Notes: generated from the letters alone by a model not told the origin. A stretch of DNA of 19,727 nucleotides from an uncultured Clostridia bacterium (GCA_947176485.1 CAMWQS010000013.1:1-19727); one strand, 5' to 3'. Counted from the stretch's first letter, positions 7,072-14,903 are shown. Numbers and translations: made by a program.

Positions 7072-8091
7072 ATGGGCTATACGAAAAACATTGCGGTTAT
7101 AAAGGGAATAAAGGACGGGTTCTCGGTTGACGGGGGTGCGCTGTCCGGACTGGTCAAGGCGGAAAAGTACGGGGCGAAGCTGAGAATAGAAGTAAGCCTT
7201 ATAAATTTTGCGCCGCTTACCGAGGGGAAGTACGTTTGCGCGCTTTCGGACGGAAAGGCGACTTTGGTGATTGAGGACGGCGAGTTTGAAGGGGAAAGCG
7301 ACGTAAATACCGAGAACGGTTTTGCCGCGCTTATCTGTTACGTGAAGGGTGAGGTGTTCCCCATCGCCTCGGCGGTGTGCGGAAACAACCACGATATTAC
7401 GCTTAAACTGAAAGCCGAGATTGAGAAGGAAGAAAACCTTAAAGCCGTGCAAATAGCGCAGGACGAAAGACTTCAAAGGCGGGAGAGCAAGCAGCAAAAG
7501 GAAGAAGGGGCGGCTGCCATAATTTACGAGGACGAGGCAATAGCGGAGGAAAATTATTATGAATACGCAGAAACTTTTAAAGACGGTGGAGCTGTACGCA
7601 CGGATAAAAAAGAAGAAAAAGGCGGGGATACGCTACGCGGCGATGAGGCGGCTTTTAGCACTGTCAAGGAAGGGGAAAACGGCGTAAAAAGTGCCGAAAG
7701 TGCCACATATATGGGGGGCAACGGTAATTTTGACAAGATTAACCCCCTTTCGCGTGGGGGCATATTTTACGAAAGAATGAAGGACGAAATAGATAAAATT
7801 CTTTCAAAATACCCGAAAGATACGGCACTTGAAGCCTTAATCGAAGATTCCAAATGGGTAAGAATATCTTACAGTGAAGGTGGGTTTTACGTGTTCGGCG
7901 TGCTATATTCGGGGGGCAAACCCAAATATATATGCTATGGCGTGCCTACTAAGCAAAGCGCAACGCCGCCTAAAAGTATGGAAGAATTGGCGTCATTTTT
8001 GCCTGCATCGCCAGAGGATACCCAAAGCGGTTATTGGGTAATGTATCAGGACGCGGAAACGGGTGCAAGCATAAAAGTTAACAGTATGTAA
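7072..8091 (+). CDS. Conserved hypothetical two-domain protein
   Basis: I do not recognise a function. The frame is open from a TTG at 7042, but the ATG at 7072 is preferred because AAGGAAG lies three to nine bases upstream, giving 339 residues. An N-terminal part (about 1-125, starting NIAVIKGIKDGFSVDGGALSG) looks like a compact beta-rich domain. A charged Glu/Lys/Arg helix (about 125-150) and a low-complexity linker (about 150-235) follow. The C-terminal part (about 236-339) carries YERMKDEIDKILSKYP, SKWVRISY, KPKYICYGVP and GYWVMYQDAETG. It resembles hypothetical proteins I recall from uncultured Clostridia. No signal peptide or membrane helix is visible. The linker encodes a copy of the dispersed motif and a CCCCC/GGGGG hairpin. 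Confidence 0.8.
   Translation: MGYTKNIAVIKGIKDGFSVDGGALSGLVKAEKYGAKLRIEVSLINFAPLTEGKYVCALSDGKATLVIEDGEFEGESDVNTENGFAALICYVKGEVFPIASAVCGNNHDITLKLKAEIEKEENLKAVQIAQDERLQRRESKQQKEEGAAAIIYEDEAIAEENYYEYAETFKDGGAVRTDKKEEKGGDTLRGDEAAFSTVKEGENGVKSAESATYMGGNGNFDKINPLSRGGIFYERMKDEIDKILSKYPKDTALEALIEDSKWVRISYSEGGFYVFGVLYSGGKPKYICYGVPTKQSATPPKSMEELASFLPASPEDTQSGYWVMYQDAETGASIKVNSM
7702..7718 (-). repeat. Dispersed CCCCCA-ATATG motif, copy H (in coding sequence)
   Basis: On the minus strand this reads CCCCCCATATATGTGGC, sharing CCCCCATATATGTG exactly with the copy in rsmI at 19335. It lies in the low-complexity linker of the hypothetical gene. CCCCC at 7743-7747 can pair either with GGGGG at 7756-7760 or with the G-run of this motif. 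Confidence 0.55.
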
Positions 8092-8094
8092 AAG

Positions 8095-8123
8095 GGCGTT
8101 GCCGTAATGGTAGCGCCTTATTT
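8095..8123 (+). terminator. Probable terminator of the hypothetical gene
   Basis: GGCGTTGCC (8095-8103) pairs with GGTAGCGCC (8109-8117) with two G-T wobbles, and TTATTT follows. It starts just after the stop codon of the upstream gene. Confidence 0.5.
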
Positions 8124-8267
8124 CAGCCCTTTGAAGGGTTTAAAAGCTATAAGTGAATATATAGTAAACAGAGCGGAAACGCCGCATATTGCCAAAAACG
8201 AGCGGTATGCAAGTGCGTTACCGAAGCAGATAAATTCAAGCAAATTAAAGCCCGATAAAGCGAATAC

Positions 8268-8298
8268 ACCCCCACATATGCCTAAAATAACGAGGTTT
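8268..8298 (+). repeat. Dispersed CCCCCA-ATATG motif, copy D
   Basis: ACCCCCACATATGCC followed by TAAAATAACGAGGTTT. The first part is identical to copy A (2200). ACGAGGTTT also follows the motif in copy F (19357-19365). Confidence 0.6.
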
Positions 8299-8350
8299 GC
8301 GACGCAAAAATAGCAAGTTAATTTCATACTTGAAGTATGAGAAAAACATA

Positions 8351-8379
8351 AAAAAATATTCCGCATAAAAAGTGCGGAA
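8351..8379 (-). terminator. Terminator of the 86-aa minus-strand gene
   Basis: TTCCGCA (8359-8365) and TGCGGAA (8373-8379) form a perfect 7-bp stem. On the minus strand the stem is followed by TATTTTTTT, a proper U-tract, five bases past the stop codon. Confidence 0.8.
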
Positions 8380-8383
8380 CGGG

Positions 8384-8644
8384 TTACATGGTTATGTTAT
8401 CCAAAACTAATTTATCAAATTCGGGTTTTTCCGCGAAGTCACGCGGGAGGAATTTGACCGTTCTGAATTTGGCGTAGTTGAAAATATGCGTCTTTAAAAG
8501 AATGGGCGTGGCGATATCCAACGCCTCACAAATGTCGGAGAGGTAGTTGAAAAATTGCGAATAGGTGAATTTATCCTCACGCATATAGGTTATCTGTTTT
8601 TGTATTTTTTCGCCGACGATTACTTTCGCCCAAATTCTGAACAT
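8384..8644 (-). CDS. Small conserved hypothetical protein, possibly leaderless
   Basis: An 86-residue protein starting MFRIWAKVIVGEKIQKQI and ending near EKPEFDKLVLDNITM. It resembles a small conserved protein I recall from Clostridia (RIWAK near the start, PxLLKTH in the middle, KFLPRDF and DKLVL near the end), with no known function. The frame is open further upstream to a TTG at 8692, but no ribosome site supports that. The ATG at 8644 has no Shine-Dalgarno either. Instead a TATAAT ends six bases before it, so the mRNA probably begins at or within a base or two of the ATG. It is a single-gene unit with its own promoter and terminator, divergent from greA. Confidence 0.8.
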   Translation of the reverse strand: MFRIWAKVIVGEKIQKQITYMREDKFTYSQFFNYLSDICEALDIATPILLKTHIFNYAKFRTVKFLPRDFAEKPEFDKLVLDNITM

Positions 8645-8650
8645 ATAACC

Positions 8651-8679
8651 ATTATACTGAAAACACCCGCCTAATGCAA
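8651..8679 (-). promoter_or_regulatory. Predicted sigma-A promoter giving a leaderless mRNA
   Basis: On the minus strand TTGCAT (8679-8674) and a perfect TATAAT (8656-8651) are 17 bases apart. The usual start distance of six or seven bases places +1 at the A of the ATG at 8644. Confidence 0.6.
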
Positions 8680-8731
8680 CTTTTTGCGGCAAAATTCTTT
8701 TCTATATTAACGCCGCAAACGGTTTATTCTA

Positions 8732-8760
8732 TTGACAAATCAAAAACTAAATTATATAAT
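8732..8760 (+). promoter_or_regulatory. Perfect-consensus sigma-A promoter for greA
   Basis: TTGACA (8732-8737) and TATAAT (8755-8760) with exactly 17 bases between them. The start would be near 8767, ten bases before a terminator-like hairpin. Confidence 0.85.
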
Positions 8761-8776
8761 AGCGTTAAGAAAATGC

Positions 8777-8815
8777 AGTGATTTCGCCGTGCGAAATCAC
8801 TTTTAATTATTTTTT
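8777..8815 (+). promoter_or_regulatory. Terminator-like hairpin in the greA leader
   Basis: AGTGATTTCGC and its perfect complement (8777-8787, 8791-8801) form an 11-bp stem around the loop CGT, followed by TTTT, AATTA and TTTTTT. It lies between the strong promoter and the greA ribosome site (GGGAG, 8821-8825). It could end part of the transcripts as a short RNA of about 40 to 50 nucleotides and so set expression of greA and the genes behind it. Confidence 0.65.
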
Positions 8816-8835
8816 ATATCGGGAGTTGAAATAAA

Positions 8836-9306
8836 ATGGCAGAACTTATCGTTATGACGAAAAAAAATTACGAGGATTTGAAGAAGGAGCTTGACTATCT
8901 CGTTAAAGTCAAACGCCCCGAAATAATCGAGCGTATTGCCGAGGCGCGCAGCCACGGCGACTTGTCCGAAAATGCGGAGTACGACGCGGCGCGTGAAGAA
9001 CAGCGTTCAAACGAGGGCAAAATTGCCGAAATCGAGTACAAAATCAAGAATGCTGACATCCGTGAAGAAAACACTGATACCAGCTATATTCATTTGGGCA
9101 GCGTAGTTACCGTGTACGACGAGGATATGGAAGAGGAACAGACCTTCACCATAACCTCTGTAACCGAAGTTGACGTTATGGCCAACAAAATTTCGGTTGA
9201 TTCGCCCGTCGGAGCGGCACTTCTCAGGAAAAAAGTCGGGGACAAAGCGGCGGTTAAGTGTCCCGACGGCAGTGAATACACCCTTAAAATTCTTGCAATT
9301 AAGTAA
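8836..9306 (+). CDS. greA: Transcription elongation factor GreA
   Basis: A 156-residue GreA, which enters the RNA polymerase secondary channel and stimulates cleavage of backtracked RNA. The N-terminal coiled coil has the catalytic acidic tip in HGDLSENAEYDAARE (D42 and E45). The C-terminal FKBP-like domain includes the SPVGAALLRKKVGD segment typical of the family. Length is normal. GGGAG at 8821-8825 precedes the ATG by ten bases. lysS follows after 15 bases, a greA-lysS pairing seen in many Clostridia. Confidence 0.97.
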   Translation: MAELIVMTKKNYEDLKKELDYLVKVKRPEIIERIAEARSHGDLSENAEYDAAREEQRSNEGKIAEIEYKIKNADIREENTDTSYIHLGSVVTVYDEDMEEEQTFTITSVTEVDVMANKISVDSPVGAALLRKKVGDKAAVKCPDGSEYTLKILAIK

Positions 9307-9321
9307 TATCAGGTAAAAAAT

Positions 9322-10863
9322 ATGGCAGAAAACACACAAAACGTTAAAAACCAGCAGGGCGCGCAGCCTTTGACCGAGGAAGAAGAGGCACTTGCGCTTG
9401 CCGAGCAGGCGCGTATCCGCCGTGAAAAGCTTTCCAAGCTTTGCGAGGACGGCAAGAATCCCTTCGTAAAGGTTAAGTATGAAACCACGGCAGAGTCCGA
9501 GCAAATAAAGAATAACTTCGAAACCCTTGAGGGTAAAGAGGTTTCCGTTGCCGGTAGGCTTATGTCCCGCCGTATTATGGGCAAGGCTTCCTTTGCGCAC
9601 ATTCAAGACGACAAGGGGCTGTTGCAGATTTACGTAAAGCGCGACGACGTGGGCGAGGACGACTACGCTTCTTTTAAAAAGGACTACGACTTGGGCGATA
9701 TCGTCGGCGTTAAGGGCTACGTGTTCAAGACGCAGACGGGAGAGGTTTCCGTTCACTGCACGCATATCGAAATGCTTTCGAAGTGTCTTCTTCCCTTGCC
9801 CGAAAAACAGCACGGGCTGAAGGACACCGATATCAGGTACCGCAGAAGGGAGCTTGATTTAATAGTTAACCCCGAAGTTAAAAGCACCTTCGTTAAGCGT
9901 TCTAAAATTATTTCCGCTATCCGCGACTATCTTGACGGCTGCGGATTTTTGGAGGTTGACACCCCCGTTTTAAATACGCTGGAAATCGGCGCGGCGGCAA
10001 GACCTTTTAAGACGAGACACAACGCTCTCGACATCGATATGTACCTACGAATTGAGACCGAATTATACCTTAAACGGCTCATAGTAGGGGGTCTAAACCG
10101 AGTTTACGAGGTTGGGCGCATATTCCGTAACGAGGGAATGGACGCCTTCCACAACCCCGAATTCACCACGGTTGAGTGCTACGCGGCGTACCTTGATTAC
10201 TTCGATATGATGGACCTCGTTGAGGACATGTACGCCACCATTGCAAAGAAGGCGTGCGGTACCACGGACGTAACCTACCAGGGCACGGAAATTCACCTTG
10301 GCGGCAAGTGGGCGCGCATGACGATGAAAGAGGCGGTGAAAAAATACTCCGGCGCGGACTACGACGAGTGGGCTACGGACGCGGACGCACGCGCATGTGC
10401 AAAGAAGCTCGGCGTTACGGTTGAGGAGGGTGAAAAGGCGACGAAGGGGCACGTGCTTATCGCGCTGTTCGATAGCTTCGTTGAGGACAAGCTTATCCAG
10501 CCCACCTTCATCTACGACTATCCCGTGGAGAATTCGCCCTTGGCAAAGCGTAAAGAGGACGACCCCGCTTTCACGCAGAGGTTCGAGTACTTTATCTGCT
10601 CGCACGAGTTCGGCAACGCGTTCTCGGAGTTGAACGACCCCATCGACCAAAAGCAGAGGTTCGTTAAGCAAGTTGAAGAAAAGCGTGCGCAAGAGCCTAA
10701 CTGCAACGCGCAGATAGACGAAGACTTCGTAACCGCTTTGGAATACGGGTTGCCCCCTACGGGCGGGCTCGGTTTCGGCGTCGACCGTTTGGTTATGCTT
10801 TTGACCGACAGCGCAACCATAAGGGACGTACTCTTATTCCCTACGATGAAACCTAAAAAATAA
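9322..10863 (+). CDS. lysS: Lysine--tRNA ligase (class II)
   Basis: A 513-residue class II lysyl-tRNA synthetase, which charges tRNA-Lys using ATP. An N-terminal acidic/Gln-rich extension of about 30 residues precedes an OB-fold anticodon domain (about 70-160). Motif 1 covers the helix ending in GFLEVDTPVL (208-217), motif 2 lies in YEVGRIFRNEGMDAFHNPEFT (262-282), and motif 3 is GLGFGVDRLVMLL (482-494). GAAARPF and the HNALDIDMYLRI stretch are diagnostic for lysine specificity rather than aspartate or asparagine. The C-terminal DVLLFPTMKP ending is standard. The ribosome site is a modest CAGGT. Confidence 0.96.
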   Translation: MAENTQNVKNQQGAQPLTEEEEALALAEQARIRREKLSKLCEDGKNPFVKVKYETTAESEQIKNNFETLEGKEVSVAGRLMSRRIMGKASFAHIQDDKGLLQIYVKRDDVGEDDYASFKKDYDLGDIVGVKGYVFKTQTGEVSVHCTHIEMLSKCLLPLPEKQHGLKDTDIRYRRRELDLIVNPEVKSTFVKRSKIISAIRDYLDGCGFLEVDTPVLNTLEIGAAARPFKTRHNALDIDMYLRIETELYLKRLIVGGLNRVYEVGRIFRNEGMDAFHNPEFTTVECYAAYLDYFDMMDLVEDMYATIAKKACGTTDVTYQGTEIHLGGKWARMTMKEAVKKYSGADYDEWATDADARACAKKLGVTVEEGEKATKGHVLIALFDSFVEDKLIQPTFIYDYPVENSPLAKRKEDDPAFTQRFEYFICSHEFGNAFSELNDPIDQKQRFVKQVEEKRAQEPNCNAQIDEDFVTALEYGLPPTGGLGFGVDRLVMLLTDSATIRDVLLFPTMKPKK

Positions 10864-10894
10864 AAGCGCAAAAACACGTTGGAGAAGAACCACG

Positions 10895-12235
10895 ATGTAT
10901 AAGTATCTTATCTATTCACAATTGAAGGCGTATGCAAGGGCGGACAAGTCCTTCCATATGCCCGGGCACAAAGCAAGGGGTGATTTCAAATCGAAATTCC
11001 CCATCGCGCCGTTTGATATAACCGAGCTTTCGTATTCGGATAATCTTTTATGCCCTACGGGCATAATTGCCAAGGCGCAAAACGACCTCGCCGAAATTTT
11101 GGGCGCGAAGAAAAGCTTTATTTTAACAGACGGTTCCTCTTCGGGCGTGCTTGCAATGATGTACGCTATTTCAAAATTCGGCACGAAGGTCATAGTGCCG
11201 CGCAATTGCCACGTAAGCGTTTGGAATGCGTGCAAGCTTTTCAACCTTGAGCCCGTAATAGTTCAAGGCTCTAACGACGAGGGCGTGCTGATGCCGCCTT
11301 CACCTTCGCTTATCGAAAAGCTGGTATCCAACGACAGGACGATAAGCGGCATGATAGTGACATCACCCGACTACTTCGGCAATATCGCGCCTTTAAAAGA
11401 TTACTCAAAGATTTTGAAAAAGTACGGGCGTTACCTTTTAGTGGACGGCGCACACGGCGCGCACCTTGCCTTTGAGGAGGCAAAGAAGGGGCACGCGGGC
11501 TGCTTTGCCGACCTTTGGGTGGACGGCGCACACAAGAGCTTGCCAGCACTGACCCAAGGCGCGGTGGTATCGGGCAACAACGATAAACTTCTTCCTCTTT
11601 TAGAGGAAGGGTTGGCTTATTTCAGAACGACGTCGCCCAGCTACCCGATAATGGCGTCGGTGGAGTATGCATTCAAATATATTGCAAACAACCCCAAGCT
11701 TATAGACGGCGCGAAGGCAGCCGTGGCAGCTTTTAGGGAAAAGTGCCCGTTGAAGCTGTATCCTTCCGAGGACTGGACGAAGGTTGCGGTTGATATGGAG
11801 GAGCTTGGCGTTTCATCCTACACGGCGGCAAGCATACTTGAAAAGCGCGGAATTTACAGCGAGCTTGCAGACGGCAAGTATCTTCTTTTCTATCTTTCGC
11901 CGATGACGGTTGCAACCGATTTAAGCAACCTTTTGACCGCGTTTACTACGATGGTCAACGACAAGCGTTTGAAGAAGAATTTCGTTGCCCGTCCGCCTAT
12001 GCCCGTAACGGCAAGAACCTACAGCTTCCAGTACGCGTTAAAGCAGAAAAAAGAGTTGATACCTTTGGTGCAATCCGTGGGCAGAATGTGCGCGGAGAAC
12101 GCGGGTGTAACCCCGCCCTGCATACCCATCATCGCCGCGGGCGAAATGATAACCGAAGGCGCGGTCAGGTACCTACTGTATCAGGGAAGTACCTTCGGGC
12201 TTGTAAACGATAAGATTTGGGTGGTCAAGAAATGA
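10895..12235 (+). CDS. Orn/Lys/Arg decarboxylase family protein (YaaO-like)
   Basis: A 446-residue PLP enzyme of the fold-I group III decarboxylases, short form. HMPGHK (21-26) is the family N-terminal motif, DGSSSG (79-84) binds the cofactor phosphate, and DGAHKSLPALTQGA (210-223) contains the PLP lysine, probably K214. Members decarboxylate arginine, lysine or ornithine to give polyamines or their precursors. The substrate cannot be told from sequence here. GGAGAAG at 10881-10887 is a good ribosome site. The stop overlaps the tmk start as ATGA. In B. subtilis yaaO lies just before tmk in the same way. Confidence 0.92.
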   Translation: MYKYLIYSQLKAYARADKSFHMPGHKARGDFKSKFPIAPFDITELSYSDNLLCPTGIIAKAQNDLAEILGAKKSFILTDGSSSGVLAMMYAISKFGTKVIVPRNCHVSVWNACKLFNLEPVIVQGSNDEGVLMPPSPSLIEKLVSNDRTISGMIVTSPDYFGNIAPLKDYSKILKKYGRYLLVDGAHGAHLAFEEAKKGHAGCFADLWVDGAHKSLPALTQGAVVSGNNDKLLPLLEEGLAYFRTTSPSYPIMASVEYAFKYIANNPKLIDGAKAAVAAFREKCPLKLYPSEDWTKVAVDMEELGVSSYTAASILEKRGIYSELADGKYLLFYLSPMTVATDLSNLLTAFTTMVNDKRLKKNFVARPPMPVTARTYSFQYALKQKKELIPLVQSVGRMCAENAGVTPPCIPIIAAGEMITEGAVRYLLYQGSTFGLVNDKIWVVKK

Positions 12236-12855
12236 GAGGGAAGTTCATCACCTTCGAGGGGTGTGAAGGCTCGGGCAAAAGCACCCAGTTAAAACTGCTT
12301 TCGGAATATTTAACGTCTGCCGGGGTAGACTTTATTTTGACGAGGGAACCCGGCGGAAGCGGCATTTCGGAAGATATACGCAAGATTATTTTAAACGGCA
12401 AGAACACCGCCATGTGCGACGAGTGCGAGGCGCTTTTATACGCGGCTGCAAGAATACAGCATTTGCGTGAAGTTATCATCCCCGCACTTGAAGCGGGCAA
12501 GCTTGTCGTGTGCGACAGATACGTGTATTCTTCGCTTGCATATCAAGGGCACGCAAGGGGGCTTGGCGAGAAGTTTATCGAGGAGATAAACGCGGTCGCT
12601 TTAAGCGATTACCCCCCTGATATGACCGTTTTTCTCGATATTTCGCCCTCGGAAGCGTTCAAAAGAAAGCACGGTGCGGATAAAGACGACAGAATAGAGC
12701 AAATGGGGCTTGATTTCCACGAAAAGGTATATGCCGGTTACAAGGCACTTTTAGCGAATCACCCCGACTTATGTGCCGTTTACTGCGGTGGAAGCAAGTT
12801 TGAAACGGCTGAAAACATTAAAAAATTATTAAGGGAAAAAAGAATTATAAAGTAA
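12232..12855 (+). CDS. tmk: Thymidylate kinase
   Basis: A 207-residue dTMP kinase, which makes dTDP from dTMP and ATP for DNA synthesis. The P-loop is EGCEGSGKST (9-18), REPGG (38-42) and CDRYVYSSLAYQG (94-106) carry the substrate arginines, and the LID-like RKHGADKDDRIEQM lies near 145-158. A TTG at 12217 also opens the frame, but the ATG at 12232 starts the protein properly (MRGKFITFEG) and overlaps the decarboxylase stop by the classic ATGA, with GGTGGT upstream. Confidence 0.96.
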   Translation: MRGKFITFEGCEGSGKSTQLKLLSEYLTSAGVDFILTREPGGSGISEDIRKIILNGKNTAMCDECEALLYAAARIQHLREVIIPALEAGKLVVCDRYVYSSLAYQGHARGLGEKFIEEINAVALSDYPPDMTVFLDISPSEAFKRKHGADKDDRIEQMGLDFHEKVYAGYKALLANHPDLCAVYCGGSKFETAENIKKLLREKRIIK

Positions 12856-12857
12856 CC

Positions 12858-13772
12858 GTGGAAAGTCTTTTAAAGGGTACAACCGCATATAAAATTTTAT
12901 CGGGCGATAGGAAGTCAAATAGACTTTCGCACGCATATATGCTTGACTTTCCCGACGTTAAGAACATGCGGGCGGCGTTAAAAATTTTCGCGCTGGAGTT
13001 TTTCGGCACTAACGCTGGCACGACCCTTGGCGCAAGAATTTTAAACGGAAGCTATTCCGATTTTAAAATTTACCCGCAAGAGGGGGCAAAGCTTGCCGCC
13101 GACGCAATAAGCGAAATTTTGGAGGACAGCGTTTTGCGCCCCGTTGAGGGGACAAAGAAGCTTTACGCGATAAGCGGCTTTGAAAACGCTTCCGCCCTTT
13201 TACAGAACAAGCTTTTAAAGACTTTGGAAGAACCCGTTGAGGGTATTCATTTTTTGTTGGGCGCGTCGTCGCTTGCGCCCGTTTTGGATACGGTCAAATC
13301 CCGTGTAAAAATTCTTACCGTGGCACCCTTTACCGAGGCGCAGATTTATTCGGCTTTGGAGCGTGCCGGGCATAAGGAGATTAACGCGGCGGCGGCGAAG
13401 AGCTCGGGCGGAATTTTGGGCGCAGCCGAGAATTTGGCGAACGGCGGATGGTTTGAAGAGGTTTTATCCGCGGCGGAAGAAATCTGTACTACCGTGCGCG
13501 TCGGTGATATCGGCGCGGTTGCGGCGAAGTACGGCGAAACGAAGTATAAGACCGAACTACTTTGCGAGATGCAAAGGCTTTACTTTTCCGCCTTATCGGG
13601 TGAGGGCAAGGCTGCAAATGTTTTACAGCCTGCCGCTATAATTTACGCGCTTGAAAAGTTGAACGGGGCGTTTGCCGACTTAAAGTTCAACGCGAACTTT
13701 CAAGGGCTTTTATACGACTTTTTACTTAAAGTCGCTAAGGAGAACGTGAAATGGCAACGATTACAGCAGTAG
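12858..13772 (+). CDS. holB: DNA polymerase III delta prime subunit
   Basis: A 304-residue clamp-loader delta prime subunit, part of the complex that loads the dnaN clamp. Recognisable parts are RLSHAYML (22-29), ENASALLQNKLLKTLEEP (109-126, the conserved sensor/interface helix) and TVKSRVKIL (145-153). The start is GTG at 12858, two bases after tmk. Two family features are missing: the four-cysteine zinc module usual near residues 50-75 has no cysteines here, and the SRC motif reads SRV. The 3' end overlaps ricT by 22 bases. Position between tmk and ricT supports the call. Confidence 0.93.
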   Translation: MESLLKGTTAYKILSGDRKSNRLSHAYMLDFPDVKNMRAALKIFALEFFGTNAGTTLGARILNGSYSDFKIYPQEGAKLAADAISEILEDSVLRPVEGTKKLYAISGFENASALLQNKLLKTLEEPVEGIHFLLGASSLAPVLDTVKSRVKILTVAPFTEAQIYSALERAGHKEINAAAAKSSGGILGAAENLANGGWFEEVLSAAEEICTTVRVGDIGAVAAKYGETKYKTELLCEMQRLYFSALSGEGKAANVLQPAAIIYALEKLNGAFADLKFNANFQGLLYDFLLKVAKENVKWQRLQQ

Positions 13773-14878
13773 TTTTCAAGGAGGGCGGCAAAACCTATTA
13801 TTTTGCGCCCAGAGAGAACGAAGAATATAAAGTCGGCGCGGGGGTGGTCGTGGAAACCTCCCGCGGGATAGAGTACGCAACGGTGGTTACGCCGCGGGCG
13901 GAGGTTGACGACGATAAACTCGTACTGCCTTTAAAGCCCATCGTAAGGGCTGCTACGCAGAAGGACGAGGAAACACACAGACGAAACACGGAAAGGCGCC
14001 AGGACGCCATGAAAACCGTGCGTGAGAAGATAGAAAAGCATAACCTTGAAATGAAGCTTATCGACTGCGAGTTCGCTTTTGACGGCTCTAAGGCGGTTTT
14101 CTACTATTCAGCGCCCCAACGCGTAGATTTCAGAGATTTGGTAAAAGAGCTTTCTTCTTGCTTCCATATGAGGATAGAGCTCAGGCAAGTCGGTATACGC
14201 GACGAAATCAAGCTTATAGGCGGAATTTCGCCGTGCGGAAGGGAATGCTGCTGTTCAAGCTGTATGCCCGACGTGAAAAAGGTATCCATAAAAATGGCGA
14301 AAACGCAGGGGCTGTCATTGAACCCGCAGAAAATTTCGGGGCTTTGCGGCAGGCTGATGTGCTGTTTAAGCTATGAAAACGATTATTACGCCGAAACCTG
14401 TAAACAGATGCCCAAAATAGGCACCGAATTGAACACGCCCGACGGCAAAGGCGTGGTAGTTAACGTGAATATGCTTAAAATGCTCGTCCGCGTTAGGATA
14501 GAGGACAAGGCGAAGGACAGCGTAACCTATAAAGATTATTCGCTTGACGATTTAAAATACGGGCACGCTGAAAGACGCGGCGCAGAGGTTGAAACCGAAA
14601 GCGACAACGGCGTAAAAGAAGTAATTGCGGAAAAGGTCAAGGAAGACGCGCCTGCGCAAAACGGTGGCGAAAACAAGCAAAATAGGAACCGTAAGCGCAA
14701 AAAGAAGAATAAAAACGGTAATAAGCCGAACGGTGCGCCGCCCGCCGGACAAGGCAACGCGCAAAACGCGCAAGGCAATAAGCAAGGCGAAAAACCCAAT
14801 AACGCCGAAAATAACGGGCAAAACGGCGGAAAGAAAAAGAAGAATAAATTCAGAAATTTTCAAAATAAAAACGCTTGA
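13751..14878 (+). CDS. ricT: PSP1-domain protein RicT (YaaT)
   Basis: A 375-residue PSP1 family protein. In B. subtilis RicT joins YlbF and YmcA in an iron-sulfur complex that steers RNase Y processing and supports sporulation and biofilm formation. The cysteine cluster is complete: GGISPCGRECCCSSC (157-171: C162, C166-168, C171) and SGLCGRLMCCLSYE (C199, C204, C205). AAGGAGAA precedes the ATG, which lies inside the end of holB. The final 80 or so residues are a low-complexity Asn/Lys/Gly/Gln tail ending in KKKKNKFRNFQNKNA, probably disordered and RNA-attracting. No clear terminator follows, so some read-through to the ferredoxin is possible. Confidence 0.94.
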   Translation: MATITAVVFKEGGKTYYFAPRENEEYKVGAGVVVETSRGIEYATVVTPRAEVDDDKLVLPLKPIVRAATQKDEETHRRNTERRQDAMKTVREKIEKHNLEMKLIDCEFAFDGSKAVFYYSAPQRVDFRDLVKELSSCFHMRIELRQVGIRDEIKLIGGISPCGRECCCSSCMPDVKKVSIKMAKTQGLSLNPQKISGLCGRLMCCLSYENDYYAETCKQMPKIGTELNTPDGKGVVVNVNMLKMLVRVRIEDKAKDSVTYKDYSLDDLKYGHAERRGAEVETESDNGVKEVIAEKVKEDAPAQNGGENKQNRNRKRKKKNKNGNKPNGAPPAGQGNAQNAQGNKQGEKPNNAENNGQNGGKKKKNKFRNFQNKNA

Positions 14879-14903
14879 CGAAAAAAAAAGTACAAGCAAC
14901 CCC

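Larger units (their letters stand above)
8092..8383. other. Intergenic region with repeat and hairpins, no clear gene
   Basis: After the terminator at 8095 there are a small CCCT/AGGG hairpin (8127-8138), motif copy D, a perfect 7-bp TCATACT/AGTATGA hairpin (8324-8340), and the terminator of the minus-strand gene at 8359. A 68-codon plus-strand frame at 8107-8313 starts in the terminator loop without a ribosome site, and an 82-codon frame on the other strand has no start signals. I treat neither as a gene. Confidence 0.55.

Noticed and set aside
2200..8298. Reading the CCCC-ATATG repeats as a CRISPR array or integron attC sites
   Set aside because: Spacing is irregular over kilobases, orientation varies, copies lie inside genes, and no cas or integrase gene is present.
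8107..8313. A 68-codon plus-strand frame after the hypothetical gene
   Set aside because: Its ATG lies in the loop of a probable terminator with no Shine-Dalgarno, and the composition does not look like protein.
8118..8366. An 82-codon hydrophobic minus-strand frame downstream of the 86-aa gene
   Set aside because: It begins in the terminator of the preceding gene, lacks a ribosome site, and part of its hydrophobic sequence is the dispersed motif read in reverse.
9007..10692. Long minus-strand frames opposite greA and lysS
   Set aside because: They are shadows of well-conserved genes, without start signals.
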